A stretch of DNA of 51,995 nt from Clostridiaceae bacterium (lineage in GTDB: Bacteria > Bacillota > Clostridia > Oscillospirales > Butyricicoccaceae), in assembly GCA_016293155.1 (NCBI GenBank), contig JAEDEU010000004.1, positions 1 to 51,995 of the forward strand. The letters are read 5' to 3'. The position numbers and the translations under genes were made by a program. Positions 1-7,195 of the stretch are shown piece after piece (positions within the stretch are counted from its first letter, which is position 1; each line of letters begins with the position of its first letter). Below the pieces are notes generated by a model. The model searched no databases. It saw only the letters and a program-made list of their open reading frames with translations, and had not been told where the DNA came from.

Positions 1-1
1 C

Positions 2-316
2 CGCAGCCATGCGGCCACGTCGGGCTACTACAGCCCTGCGGCCACGTCGGGCGACCGCAGCCATGCGGCCACGTCGGGCGACTACAGCCCTGCGGCCACG
101 TCGGGAAAGGAATCCATTGCCGCTGCGATTGGACGGAATTCCAAGGCAAAATCCACGATTGGGAATTGGATTGTGCTTGCGGAATATGGCGAATGGAATG
201 GCGAAGCATATCCGGTGCTATGCGTGAGGTGCGGGAAGATTGACGGCGAAGCGCTCAAGCCGGATGTATGGTACAAGCTCGAGCACGGAGAATTTACGGA
301 AGTGGAGGGAGAATGA
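2..316 (+). CDS. 3' part of circle-spanning AATSG-repeat protein
   Basis: This open frame has no start in the window. It enters at the left edge inside 9-residue repeats (AATSGYYSP, AATSGDRSH, AATSGDYSP) and ends in a unique C-terminal domain (IGNWIVLAEYGEWNGEAY ... LKPDVWYKLEHGEF). The 5' part of the same gene lies at 51632-51995, which ends in the same repeats. Proteins with this plan (N-terminal MKAYKGFDKNM block, alanine/threonine/glycine repeats, then a domain ending in a 'kPdtWY' motif) are frequent in Firmicutes phages and their function is unknown. The repeats may form a stacked solenoid (inference). Repeat copy number cannot be read because the contig breaks inside the array. Confidence 0.85.
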   Translation, partial: RSHAATSGYYSPAATSGDRSHAATSGDYSPAATSGKESIAAAIGRNSKAKSTIGNWIVLAEYGEWNGEAYPVLCVRCGKIDGEALKPDVWYKLEHGEFTEVEGE

Positions 317-362
317 TGGATCGATACCGCTGCATCGCGCGCATGGATGGGGGCGGTTTGGG

Positions 363-530
363 ATGATGATCGGGCTTTACATACTGATCTGGCTGATTGT
401 TTTTAAGATTTGCGCAATTATGTACGCCGCGTTGCGAGGATCCCGCGCGGCGGATGAACGGACGGAAGCATTGAAGGAGGAGCACGATGGAGAACATGCA
501 GAAGAAAATGCCGCCAATCCCGGGGATTGA
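363..530 (+). CDS. small single-span membrane protein
   Basis: A 55-residue protein starting with tandem ATGs behind a GGGGGCGG stretch. Residues 4-24 form one hydrophobic segment (LYILIWLIVFKICAIMYAAL), followed by a charged Glu/Arg-rich tail. The 3' end overlaps the next gene by 44 bases. Not recognised. A membrane location is the only functional hint, and the long overlap lowers confidence. Confidence 0.45.
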   Translation: MMIGLYILIWLIVFKICAIMYAALRGSRAADERTEALKEEHDGEHAEENAANPGD

Positions 531-1134
531 CGAGGGCGGGTCGAGGTTTTCGCAGATGATCGACGGAATGCGGTCGGTTCGGGTGCGGGAGGCGATTGCG
601 CCGGCGATGAAGCCGCAGCGCAAGCAGAGCCCGCACGAGGGGCTTCCGGTGATCGAGGCCAACGGCCTGGAGATGCACTGGATTGAGGTATTGGCGGCGA
701 TGGACGCGCAGCTGGAGCGCGGCGAGGCGGATCTGAAGGACCGGCTATCGAAGATTCCCAACGGCTGGCGCGATTACCGGCTCGCGGCCAAGACCGTTGC
801 GCGGGTCATTACGGCGCTGTACGCCACGCTCCCGGAGAAGAACATGCGCCACATGCGCATGCTGGTGGATCACGGCGAGGTGGTGATCCGCCAGAAGCGC
901 GCCGTGCGTTCGGACTATGTGCAGATGGTGGCCAATGACGATCTTAAGCAGCTGGTGAATCGCGTGATCGCGTCGGAGTGCGCGATGTGCTTAAACGACG
1001 CGATCGCGCAGAAGCACTGCCCGCTGCGCGAGGTGCTGGAGCGCACCGCGCCCACGGAGAAGCTGAAGCCGAATGGATTGTGCGAATATCTGGATGTGGC
1101 GGCAGAATACGAACTGGGGGAATATCTGAAATGA
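487..1134 (+). CDS. conserved phage hypothetical protein (215 aa)
   Basis: Starts at ATG 487 with AAGGAGGAGCACG directly upstream. The protein is soluble and mostly helical, without membrane segments. Short blocks such as HWIEVLAAMDAQLERGE and MRHMRMLVDHGEVVIR are visible, and two cysteines (ECAMC) lie near the C-terminus, but no catalytic motif is evident. It overlaps the MazG-like gene by an ATGA junction and sits between the repeat protein and ssb, so it belongs to the end of the early operon. Family not recognised. Confidence 0.8.
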   Translation: MENMQKKMPPIPGIDEGGSRFSQMIDGMRSVRVREAIAPAMKPQRKQSPHEGLPVIEANGLEMHWIEVLAAMDAQLERGEADLKDRLSKIPNGWRDYRLAAKTVARVITALYATLPEKNMRHMRMLVDHGEVVIRQKRAVRSDYVQMVANDDLKQLVNRVIASECAMCLNDAIAQKHCPLREVLERTAPTEKLKPNGLCEYLDVAAEYELGEYLK

Positions 1135-1466
1135 TTTCATTCGACGAATATCAGCGCCTGGCGCGCAGAACGCAGAACATGAACCTGAGCCCGGAGGAGC
1201 GCGAACGCCACGCGCTCCACGGACTGGCCAGCGAGGTGGGAGAGATTCACGCGCTGTACCAGAAGGTCTATCAGGGGCATCCGTTTGACGAGGCGCATCT
1301 GCTGAGCGAGTTGGGCGACCTATTGTGGTTCATTGGCGAAATGGCGGATGTATATCATACGACGATTGCAGAGATCTCCTGGCGCAACATTGAAAAGCTG
1401 CGCCTGCGGTTTCCGGACGGGTTCAGCGAAGAGAAATCGCTGCACCGGGCGGAGGGGGACATCTGA
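1131..1466 (+). CDS. MazG-like nucleotide pyrophosphohydrolase
   Basis: 111 residues starting at ATG 1131, translationally coupled to the previous gene. The helical core carries the MazG-type acidic signature: HGLASEVGEIHALYQK followed by LSELGDLLWFIGEMAD, that is ExxE plus ExxD pairs that bind Mg2+ in all-alpha NTP pyrophosphatases. Family members hydrolyse (d)NTPs to monophosphates; in phages they are thought to adjust nucleotide pools or alarmones during infection. Neighbouring ssb fits a DNA-metabolism context. The fold assignment is well supported; the substrate is unknown. Confidence 0.85.
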   Translation: MISFDEYQRLARRTQNMNLSPEERERHALHGLASEVGEIHALYQKVYQGHPFDEAHLLSELGDLLWFIGEMADVYHTTIAEISWRNIEKLRLRFPDGFSEEKSLHRAEGDI

Positions 1467-1546
1467 CAGGCGCTGCGATTGCGGCTGAAGGATTCGAAAA
1501 ATCGGAGTAAATCAGAGAAAATCGGAGATTTTTGAGGAGGGACAAC

Positions 1547-1972
1547 ATGAATCAGGTGACTTTGATTGGCAATCTGGCGAACGACCCGGAGAGCCGGCAG
1601 ACGAACAGCGGCAAGGCGCAGTGTTCGTTTCGGCTGGCGGTACAGCGGCGATTTGCGAACGCCCAGGGCGAGCGCGAGGCGGATTTCTTCAATGTGGTCT
1701 GTTGGGGAAAGACGGCGGAAAACTGCGCGCGGTATCTGTCCAAGGGGCGCAAGGCCGCTGTGGCCGGTAGCATTCAGAATCGCTCCTATGAGGCGCAGGA
1801 CGGCTCGAAGCGCTACGTGACGGAGATCATCGCGGAGCACGTGGAGTTCATCGGCGGCGCACAGGGCGCGCAGGAGCCGAACGCGCAGCCGCAGGGCGCG
1901 CCGGTATCGGGCAGGCAGGTGGGCATGTATGAGGGCTACACCGAGGTGGACGACGATGACCTGCCGTTCTAG
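1547..1972 (+). CDS. ssb: single-stranded DNA-binding protein
   Basis: A 141-residue OB-fold SSB. Start ATG 1547 follows TTTTGAGGAGGGACAAC. The N-terminus is typical (MNQVTLIGNLANDPE), followed by the core motif DFFNVVCWGKTAENCARYL and KGRKAAVAGSIQNRSYE. After residue 105 comes a Gln/Ala/Pro-rich linker, and the protein ends in the acidic tip DDDDLPF that recruits replication and repair partners. It acts on ssDNA during phage replication and with the annealing protein encoded at 39876. Length and tail are normal for a phage SSB. Confidence 0.96.
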   Translation: MNQVTLIGNLANDPESRQTNSGKAQCSFRLAVQRRFANAQGEREADFFNVVCWGKTAENCARYLSKGRKAAVAGSIQNRSYEAQDGSKRYVTEIIAEHVEFIGGAQGAQEPNAQPQGAPVSGRQVGMYEGYTEVDDDDLPF

Positions 1973-1987
1973 GATGGAGGCGATTGG

Positions 1988-2521
1988 ATGAACGGAAGCG
2001 CAAAGTCGGTTTATGACCGCAGGATGGATCGAACGCAGGATGAGGCGAAGCTGGAGAAGCGCAGGCGGCGCGCCAATATACGCAGGCTGCTTTGGAGTTG
2101 GGGAAACACGCTGGCGCGGATTCAGCGCTTGGAGCAGGAGCGCGCGGCGTTTCGGGCGATGGCGGACGATGCGCGGATGACGCTGCGCAGCCCGAGCCTT
2201 TCGGGAATGCCCGGAGGCGGCGCGCGCACGGATCTTTCCGATGTGGTGGCGCGGGTGATGGACGAAGAACGGCGCTACACCGAACAGGCGCAGCGCATCG
2301 CACGCGAGATTGACGACGCGATGCGGCTGCGAAACTGCATTGAAGATTGCGTTGCGCGGCTCTCCCCCGCCCAGGAGAGCGTATTGACCTGGAGGTATAT
2401 CGACCGGCGCAGCTGGACGTTTATCGCTTACAAGCTCAACTATGATGAGCGCAGCGTGCGCAGGATTGAGGCCGGCGCGCTTGACGCGATTTCAGCTATG
2501 ATTGAAATTACGCCCGATTAA
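1988..2521 (+). CDS. ArpU/sigma-70 region 4-like late regulator
   Basis: 177 residues with ATG 1988 behind GGATGGAGGCGATTGG. The first two thirds are basic and coiled-coil-like (RRRRANIRRLLWSWGN, then LEQERAAFRAMADDAR). The C-terminal 50 residues (LSPAQESVLTWRYIDRR, SWTFIAYKLNYDERSVRR) form a helix-turn-helix of the sigma-70 region 4 type seen in ArpU/RinA-like phage transcription regulators. Such proteins commonly sit at the early/late boundary and activate packaging and structural genes. Here the gene lies just before the promoter at 2553 and the terminase genes, which supports that role. Direct targets are inferred. Confidence 0.75.
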   Translation: MNGSAKSVYDRRMDRTQDEAKLEKRRRRANIRRLLWSWGNTLARIQRLEQERAAFRAMADDARMTLRSPSLSGMPGGGARTDLSDVVARVMDEERRYTEQAQRIAREIDDAMRLRNCIEDCVARLSPAQESVLTWRYIDRRSWTFIAYKLNYDERSVRRIEAGALDAISAMIEITPD

Positions 2522-2524
2522 AAG

Positions 2525-2558
2525 TTGTCCGTTTTTGACCAAACTGTGGGTGTATAAT
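2525..2558 (+). promoter_or_regulatory. candidate late-region promoter
   Basis: A perfect TATAAT lies at 2553-2558 in the first gene-free gap after the regulator. The -35 element is not clear: TTGTCC (2525) is 22 bases away and TTGACC (2535) is 12 away. Weak spacing would suit a promoter needing an activator such as the protein encoded at 1988 (inference). Confidence 0.45.
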
Positions 2559-2571
2559 GGTATCGTGAAAA

Positions 2572-2604
2572 AAGAGCGGTGAGGGGCGAACCCTTGCCGT
2601 TCTT
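2572..2604. promoter_or_regulatory. 14-bp hairpin in the 5' leader / minus-strand terminator
   Basis: Arms 2572-2585 and 2591-2604 pair over 14 positions in RNA (three G-U) with loop GCGAA. On the plus strand it sits a few bases downstream of the expected start from the 2553 promoter, so it would cap the transcript. Read on the minus strand it is followed by TTTTTT and looks like an intrinsic terminator. Confidence 0.55.
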
Positions 2605-2657
2605 GCGTTTTTGCGCAACGCGTGCTAAACGCGATTTGTGTGCGGGGAGGGGCTTTT

Positions 2658-2999
2658 ATGGGGCAGGAAAACAAAAAGGTCATGGTGCTGGGCGAGGAAT
2701 ACACGATTGAATACCGGCGCGAATCTGAAGATCCGAGGCTTTCGGACGATTGTGATGGATACACAGATCCTTCCGTTCGCCGCATTGTGATCGGCATTTG
2801 TGAGGAGGCTTTGGACAACTGCGAGAATCTGGAGGAGATGCGCAGGCGCACGCTCCGACATGAGCTGGTGCATGCGTTCGCGTTCGAATCCGGGCTAGAC
2901 GCCAACAGCGGCTGGGCGATGGACGAAGAGATGACCGCATGGGTGGCCAACCAGGCGCCGAAGATGTTGGACGTGTTTCACCGGGCGGATGCGATTTGA
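2658..2999 (+). CDS. HExxH metallopeptidase-like phage protein
   Basis: 113 residues from ATG 2658, preceded by GCGGGGAGGGGC. A zinc-protease helix is visible at residues 67-74 (RHELVHAF: H68, E69, H72), with a following acidic stretch (MDEEMTAW, about residues 89-96) that could supply the third ligand. The N-terminal half is beta-like. Small proteins of this type recur in Firmicutes phages near the terminase and resemble minimal ImmA/IrrE or SprT-like peptidases, but the substrate is unknown. It is the first gene after the candidate late promoter and the leader hairpin. Confidence 0.7.
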   Translation: MGQENKKVMVLGEEYTIEYRRESEDPRLSDDCDGYTDPSVRRIVIGICEEALDNCENLEEMRRRTLRHELVHAFAFESGLDANSGWAMDEEMTAWVANQAPKMLDVFHRADAI

Positions 3000-3145
3000 C
3001 AGGCTTGTGATTGAATTGGCGTGCGCGTCGGCGGATTCCTCCCCTGCCGGCGCGCGGGCGCGCTCCATTTGGGAAACCGTGTGCGCATGTGCGCATCCGG
3101 TCGAATGCAGCTGGCGGGGGCGGGGCGCAGTTTTTTTGAAACAGG

Positions 3146-3175
3146 ATCATTTTCGTGGCGCCACGAAAATGGTCG
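3146..3175. promoter_or_regulatory. 30-bp palindrome, probable operator
   Basis: Two 15-base arms meet at GTGGC|GCCAC with a single mismatch. The inner 24 bases (3149-3172) are a perfect palindrome centred between 3160 and 3161. It ends 23 bases before the start of the small ribbon-helix-helix gene at 3199, as expected for an autoregulatory operator, though a hairpin in the mRNA leader is equally possible. Confidence 0.6.
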
Positions 3176-3198
3176 GTGTTGGATTTGGAGAGGAACGG

Positions 3199-3372
3199 AT
3201 GCTTATGCATGGCGATCAAGCCGGACGGTGGGAATGTGGTCACTTCATAGTTCTGACCAAGCTGCAAAAGCAGAAGCTGGAGGAACATGCCGCAAAGCTG
3301 GGGATCGGCGTTTCGGCGCTGATTCGGCTGTCCGTTTCCGAATGGCTGGAGGCGCGGGCGGACAGAGCGTGA
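3199..3372 (+). CDS. ribbon-helix-helix-like small DNA-binding protein
   Basis: Start ATG 3199 is chosen because GGAGAGG lies 6 bases upstream; the open frame extends further 5' but through the palindrome. The 57-residue product has an N-terminal strand (HFIVLTKLQKQKL), then EEHAAKLGIGVSALIRLSVS, the beta-alpha-alpha pattern of Arc/MetJ-type proteins, in which the strand contacts the major groove and helix B begins with the GxSxSxLIR-like turn. It is followed by an intrinsic terminator, so it forms its own short unit. A repressor role is inferred from fold and the adjacent palindrome. Confidence 0.65.
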   Translation: MLMHGDQAGRWECGHFIVLTKLQKQKLEEHAAKLGIGVSALIRLSVSEWLEARADRA

Positions 3373-3401
3373 CCCGATCACAATCATTTACAACCATTTT
3401 C

Positions 3402-3433
3402 AGAATGGAGCGAACGCAGCTCCATTCTTTTTT
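3402..3433 (+). terminator. intrinsic terminator before the packaging genes
   Basis: Perfect 10-bp stem (3402-3411 with 3419-3428), 7-base loop, then six T. It ends the short unit 2658-3372; the downstream ribosome binding site CTGGAGGG begins immediately after. Confidence 0.85.
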
Positions 3434-3447
3434 GCTGGAGGGATTGC

Positions 3448-3744
3448 ATGAACGCGCGCAGGGTGATGAACAAGCTGGTATTGGCGATCAATCTGCGCGG
3501 GCGGCGCGTGAAGATCAACCAGGTGCAGAAGTACAGCGAGCGGTGCGGGAGGATGGTGACGAAATACGTGGTGATGGAGGAACGGCTTCAGCCGAAGACC
3601 GGGAAGCGGCGCTATGTTTCCGTGCTGGAGAGCGGACAGGCGGCGGAGGTGGTGCAGGCGCTGGCGGATATGCTCAACGGCACTGCGGCGCAGGGACACG
3701 GGCCGCCGGGTGAAGGCGGGGATCTGGAATGCCGAAGGAATTGA
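3448..3744 (+). CDS. small basic hypothetical protein upstream of terS
   Basis: 98 residues, ATG 3448 after GCTGGAGGGATTGC. The protein is basic, with beta-like N-terminal blocks (LRGRRVKINQVQKYSE, MVTKYVVMEERL) and a Gly/Pro-rich tail that overlaps the terS start by 16 bases. No known domain recognised. Position immediately upstream of the small terminase suggests a late gene of the packaging operon. Confidence 0.7.
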   Translation: MNARRVMNKLVLAINLRGRRVKINQVQKYSERCGRMVTKYVVMEERLQPKTGKRRYVSVLESGQAAEVVQALADMLNGTAAQGHGPPGEGGDLECRRN

Positions 3745-4112
3745 CGCGCAGGCAGCAGCTGTTTGCGGAGGCTTACATTGAGTGCGGGAACGCCACGGAG
3801 GCGGCGCGGCGCGCGGGCTACAGCGAAAATACGGCGGCGCAGATGGGCGCGGAAAACCTGAGAAAACCTAATATTTCGGAATATATCACCCGGCGGATGC
3901 GGGCGCAGGATGAAGCGCGGGTAGCCTCGGCAGATGAGGTGCTGCGCTTCTTTTCGTCGGTGATGCGCGGCGAGGTGAAAGATCAGTTCGGGCTGGACGC
4001 ATCGCTGGCCGACCGCCTGAACGCGGGCAAGGAGCTGATGAAGCGGCACGCGGCGGCGGAGGGGCGGCAGGCCAATGACGCGCCGAGGATCATCGATAGG
4101 AGGCCCGAATGA
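3729..4112 (+). CDS. terS: terminase small subunit
   Basis: 127 residues. The N-terminal motif LTRRQQLFAEAYIECGNATEAARRAGYS is the helix-turn-helix of Terminase_2/XtmA small subunits, which recognise the packaging site and hand DNA to the large subunit. The middle (LRKPNISEYITRRM) continues the family pattern, and the C-terminus (residues 60-105) would provide oligomerisation. The stop overlaps the terL start (4109-4112). The start is weakly spaced from GAAGGCGGGG but no better site exists. Confidence 0.9.
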   Translation: MPKELTRRQQLFAEAYIECGNATEAARRAGYSENTAAQMGAENLRKPNISEYITRRMRAQDEARVASADEVLRFFSSVMRGEVKDQFGLDASLADRLNAGKELMKRHAAAEGRQANDAPRIIDRRPE

Positions 4113-5767
4113 GCGAGATCAACATCTACGAGGCGATGTCGCCCGCATTCTGGGACATCTACGACGACATCAAGGCGGAGCGCCACGCTGAATACTGGCT
4201 GGACGGCGGGCGCGGCTCGACGAAGTCCAGCTTTATTTCGCTGGTCATCGTTCGCGGGCTGCTGGCCGACCCGGACGCCAACGCGATCATCTATCGCCGG
4301 GTGGGCAACACGATCAAGGACAGCGTTTACAGCCAGATGCTCTGGGCCATCGACCGGCTGGAGCTTGCACCCTGGTTTACGGCGCGGGTCTCCCCCTTCG
4401 AGCTGATATACAGACCCACGGGGCAGCGGATCCTGTTTCGGGGCGCGGACGATCCGATGAAATCCAAGTCCATCAAGCTGTCGCGCGGGTACTTCAAGTA
4501 TCTTTGGTACGAGGAACTGGCGGAATTCAGGGGCATGGAGGACATCCGCAGCATCAAGCAATCCGTGCTGCGCGGCGTGGATCGCGCGTGCACGCTCTAC
4601 AGCTACAACCCGCCCCGCAGCGCACAGAGCTGGGTGAACGTGGAGGCGCTGAACCCGTCGGAGCGCCGGCTGAAGCACCACAGCACCTATTTGGACGTTC
4701 CGCCGGAATGGCTGGGCGATGCGTTCATCGCCGAGGCGGAGGCGCTAAAGCGCGCCAATGAGCGGGCGTATCGAAACGAATACATGGGCGAGGTGACCGG
4801 CAGCGGCGGGCAGGTGTTCGACAATCTGGAGCTGCGGACGATTCCGGCGGAGGAAATCGACGGGCTGGAGCGCTTTTACAACGGTCTGGATTTTGGCTTT
4901 GCGGTGGACCCGGACAGCTTTACCCGATGGGGGTACAGCCGCAGGGCGCGCCGCCTTTACGCGCTGGGCGAATACTACGGCAGCCGCACGCCGCTGGACG
5001 TGCTGGCGGAAAAGGTGAGCGCGCAGGCCGGGCGCGAACTGGTGCAGTGCGACAGTGAGGACCCTCGGACGATTGCGGAGCTGCGGGTGCGCGGCGTAAA
5101 CGCGATCGGCGTGAAGAAGGGGCCCGGCAGCGTGCGCCACGGCATGCGCTGGCTGCAGGATTTGGGCGCGATTGTGATCGACCCGGTGCGCACGCCCAAC
5201 ATCGCCCGGGAGTTTTCCAAGTACGAATTCGACCGGGACCGCAATGGCAATTTCCTGTGCGAGTATCCGGACAGGGACAACCATTGTCTGACAGGGGATA
5301 CCCTCGTGCGCACATCGGGCGGCGATTTCAGGATTGATTCGCTGGTGGGAAAGACCGGGGTTGTGATCTGCTATGACGAAGAGGCGCAGCGTGCCGCAAG
5401 GGCGCGCTTTTTTGATGTGCGCATGACGGGCGTTGAAGAGATTATCGAGATCGAACTGGCGGACGGCAGAAAGCTGCGCGCCAGCGCGGAACACCCGATT
5501 CTGACGCGGCGCGGGTGGGTTCATGCCGGCGCGCTGACGGACGGGGATGAGATCGTGGAGGTTGCAGATGCATGCGCTGGGCGCTTCGTGCGGGTGAAGT
5601 CCATTCGGCGGACGAAGCCCGAGCCGGTTTATAACATGGAGGTTGAGCGGTATCACAACTTTGCGGTAAACGGCGGTCTGATTGTGCATAACTGCATCGA
5701 TTCCGCGCGCTACGCGCTCAATCCGGAGATTGCGCGGCGCATGGCGGAGACGCGCAAGGATTTTTAG
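4109..5767 (+). CDS. terL: terminase large subunit with in-frame mini-intein
   Basis: 552 residues before splicing. The motor has a Walker A loop at residues 33-40 (GGRGSTKS) and a coupling region around YLWYEELAEF; the nuclease domain starts with GLDFGFAVDPDSFTRW. At residue 393 the conserved terminase motif DNH-x-IDSARYAL is interrupted by a 136-residue intein (C393 to N528). Removing it restores DNHCIDSARYAL and gives a normal 416-residue ATPase/nuclease that translocates DNA into proheads. The gene overlaps terS and precedes the portal, the standard order. Function therefore depends on splicing. Confidence 0.95.
   Translation: MSEINIYEAMSPAFWDIYDDIKAERHAEYWLDGGRGSTKSSFISLVIVRGLLADPDANAIIYRRVGNTIKDSVYSQMLWAIDRLELAPWFTARVSPFELIYRPTGQRILFRGADDPMKSKSIKLSRGYFKYLWYEELAEFRGMEDIRSIKQSVLRGVDRACTLYSYNPPRSAQSWVNVEALNPSERRLKHHSTYLDVPPEWLGDAFIAEAEALKRANERAYRNEYMGEVTGSGGQVFDNLELRTIPAEEIDGLERFYNGLDFGFAVDPDSFTRWGYSRRARRLYALGEYYGSRTPLDVLAEKVSAQAGRELVQCDSEDPRTIAELRVRGVNAIGVKKGPGSVRHGMRWLQDLGAIVIDPVRTPNIAREFSKYEFDRDRNGNFLCEYPDRDNHCLTGDTLVRTSGGDFRIDSLVGKTGVVICYDEEAQRAARARFFDVRMTGVEEIIEIELADGRKLRASAEHPILTRRGWVHAGALTDGDEIVEVADACAGRFVRVKSIRRTKPEPVYNMEVERYHNFAVNGGLIVHNCIDSARYALNPEIARRMAETRKDF
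5285..5692 (+). mobile_element. mini-intein within terL (136 aa)
   Basis: Block A is CLTGDTLVRT with nucleophile C1 at 5285-5287. Block B is RASAEHPILTRRGW with the catalytic His. Blocks F/G are VYNMEVERYHNFAVNGG then IVHN, followed by Cys+1 (5693-5695). Length leaves no room for a homing endonuclease, so it is a Hint-only mini-intein. It sits in the nuclease active-site motif, a typical conserved insertion point. Confidence 0.95.
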
Positions 5768-5785
5768 GAGGGATACTTAAAGAGC

Positions 5786-7195
5786 ATGATACAGAGATCA
5801 AGGGCCTATCTCGACCCGGATGGTCTGCCATCGCAGAAGATGCTGCAGAGCGCGCTGAAGGAGCATCTGGGGCGGCTGCCCCGGCTGGAGAAGCTGCGGA
5901 AATACTACGAGGGCGACAACGACATTCTGCAGCGCAGGCGCGCCAGCGGGCTGCCGAACAACCGCATTGCGCATCCGTTCGGGCGGTACATTGCGTCCGT
6001 GACGGCGGGCTATCTGATCGGTCAGCCTGCGGCGTACACGATGGGCGACGGCGCGCCATCGGAGACGCTGGACGCGATTGTGGACCTGTACGCGCGCGGC
6101 AGCGTGGAATCGGTGGACATGGAAAACGCGCACAACGCGGCGGTATACGGCCGGGGCATTGAGTACGTGCACGTGGATGCGGACGCATCCCCCCACGCGA
6201 CGGCGCTCTCCCCTGCCGATGCGTTTGTAGTGTATGAGGACACCTACGACATGACGCCGCTGTTTGGCGTGTACATGGCGCCCAAGCTCAAGGAGACCGG
6301 AGGCACGGACGGGTTTCGGGTGTGGGTGATGACGGACAGGCTGATTGTCGAGTACTACGCGAAGGATCTGACGGTGGCGGCGTTTGCGGAGGTTGCGCGC
6401 GAGAGCCACTATTTCGGCGGCGTGCCGCTGGTGGAATACTGGAACGATGAGGATGAGCGCGGCGACTTCGAGTGGGTGATTCCGCTGATCGACGCTTACG
6501 ACAAGCTGGAATCCGACCGCGTGAACGACAAGGAACAGTATGTGGACAAACTGATCGTGATGACCGGCTGCGTGCTGGAGAAGGACGATCAGGGGCGCAC
6601 GCCCGGGCAGCAGCTGCGCGAGGACAAGCTGCTGGCGCTGCCGGACAGCGACGCCAGCGTGGAATACCTTTCCTCCGCGCTGGACGAGGCGAACGTGGAG
6701 GTGCAGCGGCAGGCGCTGGAGGCGGACATTCACAAGCTGAGCATGGTGCCCGATTTGACGGACAGGGAATTCGCGGCCAACGCATCTGGCGTGGCGATGC
6801 GCTATAAGCTGTGGGGGCTGGATCAGCTGATTCGCATCAAGGAGCGCTGGTTCATCGAGGGCCTGCGCGAGCGGCTGAAACTGTACGCCGAATTCATGGC
6901 GGTGAAGGGCCTGCCGGTGCTGGACGTATCGGGCGTGAACATCGCTCTTTCCCGGTCAATGCCGGCCAACACGCTGGAGCAGGCGCAGATCGCCCAGTAT
7001 GCCAAGGCGGCGGACGCGGCCAGCGCGCGCGAGCGCGTGGCGATTCTGCACCGGGGCGAGGGCTGGACGGACGACCAGATAGACGCGGACGCGGAGCGGA
7101 TTCGGATGGAGAGCGGCATTCCCGGATCGGATCCCACGGACGTGGGGATGGGCGATCTTGAGCGCAGGATTCAGGTGGAGGATGATGCGCGGTGA
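5786..7195 (+). CDS. portal protein, SPP1 gp6 family
   Basis: 469 residues. The N-terminal block (HLGRLPRLEKLRKYYEGDN, then NNRIAHPFGRYIASVTAGYL) is characteristic of SPP1-type portals, as are the central DAYDKLESDRVNDKEQY and the clip/crown segment with DLTDREFAANASGVAMRYKL. Twelve subunits form the DNA channel at one capsid vertex and dock terminase. The gene lies between terL and the minor capsid gene, as in SPP1-like phages, and overlaps the next gene by GTGA. Start ATG 5786 is the first in frame; an AGGAGGG lies 13 bases upstream, slightly far. Confidence 0.93.
   Translation: MIQRSRAYLDPDGLPSQKMLQSALKEHLGRLPRLEKLRKYYEGDNDILQRRRASGLPNNRIAHPFGRYIASVTAGYLIGQPAAYTMGDGAPSETLDAIVDLYARGSVESVDMENAHNAAVYGRGIEYVHVDADASPHATALSPADAFVVYEDTYDMTPLFGVYMAPKLKETGGTDGFRVWVMTDRLIVEYYAKDLTVAAFAEVARESHYFGGVPLVEYWNDEDERGDFEWVIPLIDAYDKLESDRVNDKEQYVDKLIVMTGCVLEKDDQGRTPGQQLREDKLLALPDSDASVEYLSSALDEANVEVQRQALEADIHKLSMVPDLTDREFAANASGVAMRYKLWGLDQLIRIKERWFIEGLRERLKLYAEFMAVKGLPVLDVSGVNIALSRSMPANTLEQAQIAQYAKAADAASARERVAILHRGEGWTDDQIDADAERIRMESGIPGSDPTDVGMGDLERRIQVEDDAR

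Noticed and set aside
2989..3198. Longer start for the ribbon-helix-helix gene
   Set aside because: It would translate through the perfect palindrome and has no ribosome binding site.
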